A stretch of 64,000 nt of DNA from Rhytidiadelphus loreus (Eukaryota; Streptophyta; Bryopsida; Hypnales; Hylocomiaceae). The translations under genes were made by a program, and so were the position numbers. Positions 54,901 to 64,000 of this stretch are shown here, piece by piece; positions within the stretch are counted from its first letter, which is position 1, and each line of letters starts with the position of its first letter. The DNA lies in NCBI GenBank assembly GCA_947034895.1, contig OX344763.1, positions 53,257,025 through 53,321,024 on the forward strand, written 5' to 3'. The notes under the pieces are model-generated. The model did not search any database. It saw only the letters and a program-made list of their open reading frames with translations, and was not told the DNA's origin.

Positions 54901-55438
54901 GAATAATTGCCACTTGCACCACATGTTTACACATTCTTTTTCACTTGAATTTCATGAGTTCCAATTTTCTAGGACATGAAAGTACAACGCAAGGTTCGTG
55001 CCTCAATTTCTAATTTAACGTCCAAGGTCATTCAATGATACCACCGAATGAATATTTCTTTGGATATTTGGATTTAAGAATAATTGCCACTTGCACCACA
55101 TGTTTATACATTCTTTTTCACTTGAATTTCATGAGTTCCAATTTTCTATGACATGAAAGTTCAACGCAAGGTTCGTGCATCAATTTCTAATTCAACGTCC
55201 AAGGTCATTCAATGTGACCACCAAATGAATATTTCTTTGGATATTTGGATTTAAGAAGAATTGCTACTTGCACCACATGATTGCACATTCTTTTTCACTT
55301 GAATTTCATGAGGTCCAATTTTCTAGGACATGAGAGTACAACACAAGGTTCGAGCATCAATTTCTAATTTAACGTTCAAGGTCATTCAATATCACCGCCA
55401 AATGAATATTTCTTTGGATATTTGGATTTAAGAATAAT
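51590..55438. repeat. 10-unit (1,770-bp) tandem block duplication, almost identical copies
   Basis: x and x + 1,770 match from about 51,590 to 53,665. Markers include CTTTCTCAC (52,812 and 54,582), TTCTCCATAACATG, AATAATAGCCACTTGTACC and GTGCCTCC. The clearest difference I found is CCATTTCTAA (about 53,058) against CCATTCCTAA (about 54,828). The left limit is where CTTGTATTTC and TGATTGC stop matching; the right limit is AATAATTGCC/AATAATAGCC near 55,438. Very low divergence suggests a recent event. Confidence 0.88.
52747..52923. repeat. TTCTCCATAACATG/CAGCGC unit variant (example; 6 copies seen)
   Basis: Linked CCAATTCTCCATAAC, GTACAGCGC and GTGCATTAATTTC mark units at 52,747, 54,517, 58,942, 60,535, 61,243 and 61,774. 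ACAGCGC is shared with left-zone units near 285-1,170 and 2,760 but was not seen in the core. The first two copies also have CTTTCTCAC. Confidence 0.82.
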
Positions 55439-57558
55439 AGCCACTTGTACCACATGTTTACACATTCTTTTTCACTTGAATTTCATGAGTTCCAATTTTC
55501 TATGACATGAAAGTACAACGCAAGGTTCGTGCCTCCATTTCTAATCTAACGTTGAAGGTCATTCAATGTTACCACCGAATGAATATTTCTTTGGATATTT
55601 GGATTTAAGAATAATTGCCACTTGCACCACATGTTTACACATTCTTTTTCACTTGAAATTCATGAGTTCCAATTTTCTATGACATGAAAGTACAACGCAA
55701 GGTTCGTGCCTCAATTTCTAATCTAACGTTGAAGGTCATTCAATGTTACCACCGAATGAATATTTCTTTGGATATTTGGATTTAAGAATAATTGCCACTT
55801 CCACTACATGTTTACACATTCTTTTTCACTTGAATTTCATGAGTTCCAATTTTCTATGACATGAAAGTTCAACGCAAGGTTCGTGCATCAATTTCTAATT
55901 CAACGTCCAAGGTCATTCAATGTGACCACCAAATGAATATTTCTTTGGATATTTGGATTTAAGAAGAATTGCTACTTGCACCACATGATTGCACATTCTT
56001 TTTCACTTGAATTTCATGAGGTCCAATTTTCTAGGACATGAGAGTACAACACAAGGTTCGAGCATCAATTTCTAATTTAACGTTCAAGGTCATTCAATAT
56101 CACCGCCAAATGAATATTTCTTTGGATATTTGGATTTAAGAATAATAGCCACTTGTACCACATGTTTACACATTCTTTTTCACTTGAATTTCATGAGTTC
56201 CAATTTTCTATGACATGAAAGTACAACGCAAGGTTCGTGCCTCCATTTCTAATCTAACGTTGAAGGTCATTCAATGTTACCACCGAATGAATATTTCTTT
56301 GGATATTTGGATTTAAGAATAATTGCCACTTGCACCACATGTTTACACATTCTTTTTCACTTGAAATTCATGAGTTCCAATTTTCTATGACATGAAAGTA
56401 CAACGCAAGGTTCGTGCCTCAATTTCTAATCTAACGTTGAAGGTCATTCAATGTTACCACCGAATGAATATTTCTTTGGATATTTGGATTTAAGAATAAT
56501 TGCCACTTCCACTACATGTTTACACATTCTTTTTCACTTGAATTTCATGAGTTCCAATTTTCTATGACATGAAAGTTCAACGCAAGGTTCGTGCATCAAT
56601 TTCTAATTCAACGTCCAAGGTCATTCAATGTGACCACCAAATGAATATTTCTTTGGATATTTGGATTTAAGAAGAATTGCTACTTGCACCACATGATTGC
56701 ACATTCTTTTTCACTTGAATTTCATGAGGTCCAATTTTCTAGGACATGAGAGTACAACACAAGGTTCGAGCATCAATTTCTAATTTAACGTTCAAGGTCA
56801 TTCAATATCACCGCCAAATGAATATTTCTTTGGATATTTGGATTTAAGAATAATAGCCACTTGTACCACATGTTTACACATTCTTTTTCACTTGAATTTC
56901 ATGAGTTCCAATTTTCTATGACATGAAAGTACAACGCAAGGTTCGTGCATCAATTTCTAATCTAACGTTGAAGGTCATTCAATGTTACCACCGAATGAAT
57001 ATTTCTTTGGATATTTGGATTTAAGAATAATTGCCACTTGCACCACATGTTTACACATTCTTTTTCACTTGAAATTCATGAGTTCCAATTTTCTATGACA
57101 TGAAAGTACAACGCAAGGTTCGTGACTCAATTTCTAATCTAACGTTGAAGGTCATTCAATGTTACCACCGAATGAATATTTCTTTGGATATTTGGATTTA
57201 AGAATAATTGCCACTTCCACTACATGTTTACACATTCTTTTTCACTTGAATTTCATGAGTTCCAATTTTCTATGACATGAAAGTTCAACGCAAGGTTCGT
57301 GCATCAATTTCTAATTCAACGTCCAAGGTCATTCAATGTGACCACCAAATGAATATTTCTTTGGATATTTGGATTTAAGAAGAATTGCTACTTGCACCAC
57401 ATGATTGCACATTCTTTTTCACTTGAATTTCATGAGGTCCAATTTTCTAGGACATGAGAGTACAACACAAGGTTCGAGCATCAATTTCTAATTTAACGTT
57501 CAAGGTCATTCAATATCACCGCCAAATGAATATTTCTTTGGATATTTGGATTTAAGAA
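55113..57558. repeat. 4-unit (708-bp) tandem block, about 3.5 copies
   Basis: The order GAGGTCC/GAGAGTAC unit, AATAATAGCCACTTGTACC unit, CTTGAAATTC unit, CTTCCACTACATG unit repeats from the GAGGTCC units at 55,225, 55,933, 56,641 and 57,349. The third copy differs from the first two at GTGCATCAATTTC (about 56,947, where they have GTGCCTCCATTTC) and at GTGACTC (57,122). This is the only clear higher-order repeat of more than three copies with a multi-unit period in the window. Confidence 0.9.
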
Positions 57559-60500
57559 GAATTGCCACTTGCACCACATGTTTATACATTCTTTTTCACT
57601 TGAATTTCATGAGTTCCAATTTTCTATGACATGAAAGTTCAACGCAAGGTTCGTGCATCAATTTCTAATTTAAAGTTCAAGGTCATTCAATGTCACCACC
57701 GAATGAATATTTCTTTGGATATTTGGATTTAAGAAGAATTGCCACTTGCACCACATGTTTACACATTCTTTTTCACTTGAAATTCATGAGTTCCAATTTT
57801 CTATGACATGAAAGTACAACGCAAGGTTCGTGCCTCAATTTCTAATCTAACGTTGAAGGTTATTCAATAATACCACCGAATGAATATTTCTTTGGATATT
57901 TGCATTTAAAAATAACTGCCACTTGCACCACATGTTTTCACATTCTTTTTCACTTGAATTTCATGAGTTCCAATTTTCTAGAACATGAAAGTTCAACGCA
58001 AGGTTCGTGCATCAATTTCTAATTTAAAGTTCAAGGTCATTCAATGTCACCACCGAATGAATATTTCTTTGGATATTTGGATTTAAGAAGAATTGCCACT
58101 TGCACCACATGTTTGCACATTCTTTTTCACTTGAATTTCATGAGTTCCAATTTTCTATGACATGAAAGTTCAACGCAAGGTTCGTGCATCAATTTCTAAT
58201 TCAACGTCCAAGGTCATTCAATATTACCACCAAATGAATATTTTTTTCGATAATTGGATATAAGAATAATTGCCACTTGCACCACATGATTGCACATTCT
58301 TTTTCACTTGAATTTCATGAGTTCCAATTTTCTATGACATGAAAGTACAACGCAAGGTTCGTGCATCAATTTCTAATTTAACGTCCAAGGTTATTCAATA
58401 ATACCACCGAATGAATATTTCTTCGGATATTTGCATTTAAAAATAATTGCCACTTGCACCACATGTTTTCACATTCTTTTTCACTTGAATTTCATGAGTT
58501 CCAATTTTCTAGAACATGAAAGTTCAACGCAAGGTTCGTGCATCAATTTCTAATTTAAAGTTCAAGGTCATTCAATGTCACCACCGAATGAATATTTCTT
58601 TGGATATTTGGATTTAAGAATAATTGCCACTTCCACCACATGATTGCACATTCTTTTTCACTTGAATTTCATGAGTTCCAATTTTCTACGACATGAAAGT
58701 TCAACGCAAGGTTCGTGCATCAATTTCTAATTCAACGTCCAAGGTCATTCAATGTGACCACCAAATGAATATTTCTTTGGATATTTGGATTTAAGAAGAA
58801 TTGCTACTTGCACCACATGATTGCACATTCTTTTTCACTTGAATTTCATGAGGTCCAATTTTCTAGGACATGAGAGTACAACACAAGGTTCGAGCATCAA
58901 TTTCTAATTTAACGTTCAAGGTCATTCAATATCACCGCCAAATGAATATTTCTTTGGATATTTGGATTTAAGAAGAATTGCCACTTGCACCACATGTTTG
59001 CACATTCTTTTTCACTTGAATTTCATGAGTTCCAATTCTCCATAACATGAAAGTACAGCGCAAGGTTCGTGCATTAATTTCTAATCTAACGTTGAAGGTC
59101 ATTCAATATTACCACCAAATGAATATTTTTTTCGATAATTGGATTTAAGAATAATTGCCACTTGCACCACATGATTGCACATTCTTTTTCACTTGAATTT
59201 CATGAGTTCCAATTTTCTATGACATGAAAATACAGCGCAAGGTTCGTGCATCAATTTCTAATTCAACGTCCAAGGTCATTCAATGTGACCACCAAATGAA
59301 TATTTCTTTGGATATCTGGATTTAAGAATAATTGCCACTTGCACCACATGTTTACACATTCTTTTTCACTTGAATTTCATGAGTTCCAATTTTCTATGAC
59401 ATGAAAGTTCAACGCAAGGTTCGTGCATCAATTTCTAATTTAACTTCCAAGGTCATTCAATGATATCACCGAATGAATATTTCTTTGGATATTTGGATTT
59501 AAGAATAATTGCCACTTGTACCACATGTTCACACATTCTTTTTCACTTGAATTTCATGAGTTCCAATTTTCTATGACATGAAAGTACAACGCAAGGTTCG
59601 TGCATCAATTTCTAATTTAACGTCCAAGGTTATTCAATAATACCACCGAATGAATATTTCTTTGGATATTTGCATTTAAAAATAATTGCCACTTGCACCA
59701 CAGGTTTACACATTCTTTTTCACTTGAATTTCATGAGTTCCAATTTTCTAGGACATGAAAGTACAACGCAAGGATCGTGCATCAATTTCTAATTTAAAGT
59801 TCAAGGTCATTCAATGTCACCACCGAATGAATATTTCTTTGGATATTTGGATTTAAGAAGAATTACCACTTGCACCACATGTTTACACATTCTTTTTCAC
59901 TTGAATTTCATGAGTTCCAATTTTCTATGACATGAAAGTTCAACGCAAGGTTCGTGCATCAATTTCTAATTTAACGTCCAAGGTCATTCAATGAAACCAC
60001 CGAATGAATATTTCTTTGGATATTTGGATTCAAGAATAATTGCCACTTGCACCACATGTTTACACATTCTTTTTCACTTGAATTTCATGAGTTCCAATTT
60101 TCTAGGACATGAAAGTTCAACGCAAGGTTCGTGCATCAATTTCTAATTTAAAGTTCAAGGTCATTCAATGTCACCACCGAATGAATATTTCTTTGGATAT
60201 TTGGATTTAAGAATAATTGCCACTTGCACCACATGTTTACACATTCTTTTTCACTTGAAATTCATGAGTTCCAATTTTCTATGACATGAAAGTACAACGC
60301 AAGGTTCGTGCCTCAATTTCTAATCTAACGTTGAAGGTCATTCAATGTTACCACCGAATGAATATTTCTTTGGATATTTGGATTTAAGAATAATTGCCAC
60401 TTCCACTACATGTTTACACATTCTTTTTCACTTGAATTTCATGAGTTCCAATTTTCTATGACATGAAAGTTCAACGCAAGGTTCGTGCATCAATTTCTAA

Positions 60501-60955
60501 TTTAAAGTGCAAGGTCATTCAATGATACCACCGAATGAATATTTCTTTGGATATTTGGATTTAAGAATAATTGCCACTTGCACCACATGTTCACACATTC
60601 TTTTTCACTTGAATTTCATGAGTTCCAATTCTCCATAACATGAAAGTACAGCGCAAGGTTCGTGCATTAATTTCTAATCTAACGTTGAAGGTCATTCAAT
60701 GTTACCACCGAATGAATATTTCTTTGGATATTTGGATTTAAGAATAATAGCCACTTGTACCACATGTTTACACATTCTTTTTCACTTGAATTTCATGAGG
60801 TCCAATTTTCTATGACATGAAAGTTCAACGCAAGGTTCGTGCATCAATTTCTAATTTATCGTCCAAGGTCATTCAATGATACCACCGAATGAATATTTCT
60901 TTGGATATTTGGATTTAAGAATAATTGCCACTTGCACCACATGTTTACACATTCT

Positions 60956-62055
60956 TTTTCACTTGAATTTCATGAGTTCCAATTTTCTATGACATGAAAG
61001 TTCAACGCAAGGTTCGTGCATCAATTTCTAATTCAACGTCCAAGGTCATTCAATGTGACCACCAAATGAATATTTCTTTGGATATTTGGATTTAAGAAGA
61101 ATTGCTACTTGCACCACATGATTGCACATTCTTTTTCACTTGAATTTCATGAGGTCCAATTTTCTAGGACATGAGAGTACAACACAAGGTTCGAGCATCA
61201 ATTTCTAATTTAACGTTCAAGGTCATTCAATATCACCGCCAAATGAATATTTCTTTGGATATTTGGATTTAAGAAGAATTGCCACTTGCACCACATGTTT
61301 GCACATTCTTTTTCACTTGAATTTCATGAGTTCCAATTCTCCATAACATGAAAGTACAGCGCAAGGTTCGTGCATTAATTTCTAATTTAACGTCCAAGGT
61401 CATTCAATATTACCACCAAATGAATATTTTTTTCGATAATTGGATATAAGAATAATTGCCACTTGCACCACATGATTGCACATTCTTTTTCACTTGAATT
61501 TCATGAGTTCCAATTTTCTATGACATGAAAGTTCAACGCAAGGTTCGTGCATCAATTTCTAATTCAACGTCCAAGGTCATTCAATGTGACCACCAAATGA
61601 ATATTTCTTTGGATATTTGGATTTAAGAAGAATTGCTACTTGCACCACATGATTGCACATTCTTTTTCACTTGAATTTCATGAGGTCCAATTTTCTAGGA
61701 CATGAGAGTACAACACAAGGTTCGAGCATCAATTTCTAATTTAACGTTCAAGGTCATTCAATATCACCGCCAAATGAATATTTCTTTGGATATTTGGATT
61801 TAAGAAGAATTGCCACTTGCACCACATGTTTGCACATTCTTTTTCACTTGAATTTCATGAGTTCCAATTCTCCATAACATGAAAGTACAGCGCAAGGTTC
61901 GTGCATTAATTTCTAATTTAACGTCCAAGGTCATTCAATATTACCACCAAATGAATATTTTTTTCGATAATTGGATATAAGAATAATTGCCACTTGCACC
62001 ACATGATTGCACATTCTTTTTCACTTGAATTTCATGAGTTCCAATTTTCTATGAC
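60956..62055. repeat. 3-unit (531-bp) tandem block, two copies
   Basis: The order GAGGTCC/GAGAGTAC unit (61,066 and 61,597), TTCTCCATAACATG with CAGCGCAAGG unit (61,243 and 61,774), TTTCGATAATTGGATATAAG unit (61,420 and 61,951) is repeated. The private GGATATAAG (for GGATTTAAG) sits in both copies and also in the unit at 58,234. No difference was noticed between the two copies inside the block. Confidence 0.88.
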
Positions 62056-62219
62056 ATGAAAGTACAACGCAAGGTTCGTGCATCAATTTCTAATTTAACG
62101 TCCAAGGTTATTCAATAATACCACCGAATGAATATTTCTTTGGATATTTGCATTTAAAAATAATTGCCACTTGCACCACATGTTTTCACATTCTTTTTCA
62201 CTTGAATTTCATGAGTTCC

Positions 62220-63210
62220 AATTTTCTAGAACATGAAAGTTCAACGCAAGGTTCGTGCATCAATTTCTAATTTAAAGTTCAAGGTCATTCAATGTCACCA
62301 CCGAATGAATATTTCTTTGGATATTTGGATTTAAGAATAATTGCCACTTGCACCACATGATTGCACATTCTTTTTCACTTGAATTTCATGAGTTCCAATT
62401 TTCTATGACATGAAAGTTCAACGCAAGGTTCGTGCATCAATTTCTAATTCAACGTCCAAGGCCATTCAATGTGACCACCAAATGAATATTTCTTTGGATA
62501 TTTGGATTTAAGAAGAATTGCTACTTGCACCACATGATTGCACATTCTTTTTCACTTGAATTTCATGAGTTCCAATTTTCTAGAACATGAAAGTTCAACG
62601 CAAGGTTCGTGCATCAATTTCTAATTTAAAGTTCAAGGTCATTCAATGTCACCACCGAATGAATATTTCTTTGGATATTTGGATTTAAGAATAATTGCCA
62701 CTTGCACCACATGATTGCACATTCTTTTTCACTTGAATTTCATGAGTTCCAATTTTCTACGACATGAAAGTTCAACGCAAGGTTCGTGCATCAATTTCTA
62801 ATTCAACGTCCAAGGTAATTCAATGTGACCACCAAATGAATATTTCTTTGGATATTTGGATTTAAGAAGAATTGCTACTTGCACCACATGTTTGCACATT
62901 CTTTTTCACTTGAATTTCATGAGTTCCAATTTTCTAGAACATGAAAGTTCAACGCAAGGTTCGTGCATCAATTTCTAATTTAAAGTTCAAGGTCATTCAA
63001 TGTCACCACCGAATGAATATTTCTTTGGATATTTGGATTTAAGAATAATTGCCACTTGCACCACATGATTGCACATTCTTTTTCACTTGAATTTCATGAG
63101 TTCCAATTTTCTACGACATGAAAGTTCAACGCAAGGTTCGTGCATCAATTTCTAATTCAACGTCCAAGGTAATTCAATGTGACCACCAAATGAATATTTC
63201 TTTGGATATT
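62220..63210. repeat. Dimeric (354-bp) sub-array, about 2.8 copies
   Basis: TCTAGAACATGAAAG with TTAAAGTTC recurs at about 62,226, 62,580 and 62,934. It alternates with AATAATT, CATGATTGC, TCTACGACATG or TATGACATG, and TTCAACGTCC units. AAGGTAATTCAATG (about 62,814 and 63,168) marks the last two copies against AAGGCCATTC in the first (62,459). This dimer is unrelated in haplotype to the core dimers at 18,763 and 22,834. Confidence 0.85.
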
Positions 63211-63897
63211 TGGATTTAAGAATAATTGCCACTTGCACCACATTTTTACACATTCTTTTTCACTTGAATTTCATGAGTTCCAATTTTCTATGACATGAAA
63301 GTTCAACGCAAGGTTCGTGCATCAATTTCTAATTTAACTTCCAAGGTCATTCAATGATATCACCGAATGAATATTTCTTTGGATATTTGGATTTAAGAAT
63401 AATTGCCACTTGCACCACATGTTCACACATTCTTTTTCACTTGAATTTCATGAGTTCCAATTTTCTATGACATGAAAGTACAACGCAAGGTTCGTGCATC
63501 AATTTCTAATTTAACGTCCAAGGTTATTCAATAATACCACCGAATGAATATTTCTTTGGATATTTGCATTTAAAAATAATTGCCACTTGCACCACAGGTT
63601 TACACATTCTTTTTCACTTGAATTTCATGAGTTCCAATTTTCTAGGACATGAAAGTACAACGCAAGGTTCGTGCATCAATTTCTAATTTAAAGTTCAAGG
63701 TCATTCAATGTCACCACCGAATGAATATTTCTTTGGATATTTGGATTTAAGAAGAATTGCCACTTGCACCACATGTTTACACATTCTTTTTCACTTGAAT
63801 TTCATGAGTTCCAATTTTCTATGACATGAAAGTTCAACGCAAGGTTCGTGCATCAATTTCTAATTTAACGTCCAAGGTCATTCAATGAAACCACCGA

Positions 63898-64000
63898 ATG
63901 AATATTTCTTTGGATATTTGGATTTAAGAACAATTGCCACTTGCACCACATGTTTACACATTCTTTTTCACTTGAATTTCATGAGTTCCAATTTTCTAGG
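63898..64000. repeat. Partial last unit (103 bp), cut by the window edge
   Basis: Unit 362 starts in phase and ends at unit position 103 inside TCTAGG. It has the private TAAGAACAATT, also seen near 40,561. Nothing suggests that the array ends here. Confidence 0.95.

Larger units (their letters stand above)
1..64000. repeat. 177-bp satellite DNA array, 361 full units plus a partial one
   Basis: A single head-to-tail array fills the window. Taking ATGAATATTT as the unit start, copies begin at 1, 178, 355, 532, 709 and so on; the phase is still exact at 3,541, 17,701, 35,401, 53,101 and 63,898, so no net insertion or deletion has accumulated in 361 units. By eye, neighbouring units differ at about 3 to 15 of 177 positions, all substitutions. 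Conserved landmarks in order are AATATTTC (4-11), CACATT (60-65), TTTTTCAC (67-74), CCAATTTTCTA (91-101), AAGGTTCGTGC (121-131) and CAATTTC (134-140). The array continues past both ends. A centromeric or pericentromeric satellite is the likely identity, from unit length, AT content and homogeneity; this is inference. No unrelated sequence interrupts it anywhere. Confidence 0.98.
59260..64000. repeat. 22-unit (3,894-bp) spaced block copy reaching the right edge
   Basis: About 59,260-60,106 recurs at 63,154-64,000. Markers are AACTTCCAAGG with CAATGATATCACC (59,442 and 63,336), GTTCACACATTC, the TTTGCATTTAAAAATAATT unit (59,650 and 63,544), CACAGGTTTAC, and CAATGAAACCACC. Differences include CATGTTTAC/CATTTTTAC (63,243) and TCAAGAATAATT/TTAAGAACAATT at the end. 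The match has not ended where the window stops, so a longer 22-unit duplication may continue beyond it. Confidence 0.8.

Noticed and set aside
60712..60888. Eleventh member of the GAGGTCC/GAGAGTAC family
   Set aside because: It has TGAGGTCC but keeps CATGAAAG, CAACGC and TTCGTGC, so it is an independent change or a partial conversion.
1..64000. Possible protein-coding tandem repeat, since 177 is divisible by 3
   Set aside because: Every consensus unit has in-frame stops in all six frames (forward TAA at 28, TGA at 2, TAA at 141; reverse complements of TTA at 27, TCA at 82, TCA at 71). The open stretches of about 50 codons in TAGGAC units only reflect the unit length.
1..64000. CRISPR array
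   Set aside because: No short direct repeats separated by unique spacers: the entire 177-bp unit is repeated and nothing in it is unique.
1..64000. A single fixed higher-order repeat across the window
   Set aside because: Private markers recur at 7, 13, 24, 8, 15, 9, 16, 18, 5, 10, 4 and 3 units in different parts; no one period holds for more than about 8.6 kb.
1..64000. Transposon, tRNA, rRNA or unique-gene islands inside the array
   Set aside because: No break in the 177-bp phase and no stretch unlike the unit anywhere, so there is no room for an insertion.

Overview
The whole 64 kb window is one uninterrupted satellite DNA array. The unit is 177 bp, AT-rich (61 of 177 bases are G or C in the reference copy at 8,851-9,027), always in the same orientation. 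Unit starts fall at 1 + 177n: the phase is intact at every 20th unit (1, 3,541, 7,081 ... 63,721) and at the last start, 63,898. There are therefore 361 full units plus a 103-bp partial one, and the array runs off both ends. I see no gene, RNA gene, transposon, microsatellite or unique spacer. All six reading frames are stopped in every consensus unit. A 177-bp AT-rich homogeneous array with local higher-order structure is typical of a eukaryotic centromeric or pericentromeric satellite, most often a plant one. Species and centromere function are inference; the sequence alone does not prove either.

Layout. (1) 1 to about 2.9 kb: a left zone of more diverse units carrying alleles that are then missing for 40 kb (ATTCAATAATACC, TGATTGCACATTC, ACAGCGCAAGG). 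(2) About 2.9-42.9 kb: a homogenised core built from a few haplotypes. It is shaped by successive block duplications of 7, 13, 24, 8, 15 and 9 units (4.8-27.4 kb), a 16/18-unit mosaic (27.8-33.7 kb), two 5-unit duplications (33.6-38.2 kb) and short runs of 1-3 units. (3) About 42.9-64 kb: a right zone where the left-zone alleles return with new private variants. It holds interleaved 13-, 25-, 12- and 50-unit related blocks (43-52.7 kb), then 10-unit, 4-unit, 3-unit and 2-unit tandem blocks, and a 22-unit-spaced block reaching the right edge.

How it works together. There is no fixed higher-order period. The same haplotypes are repeatedly recopied in blocks of different sizes, always whole multiples of 177 bp, as expected from unequal exchange or gene conversion in register. 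The core looks recently homogenised between older flanks. Inside the unit, consensus CpGs lie only in the last third and a 7-bp inverted repeat sits near the middle; both are candidates for chromatin roles that the sequence can suggest but not show. All block limits were found by eye and are good to roughly plus or minus 50 bp.
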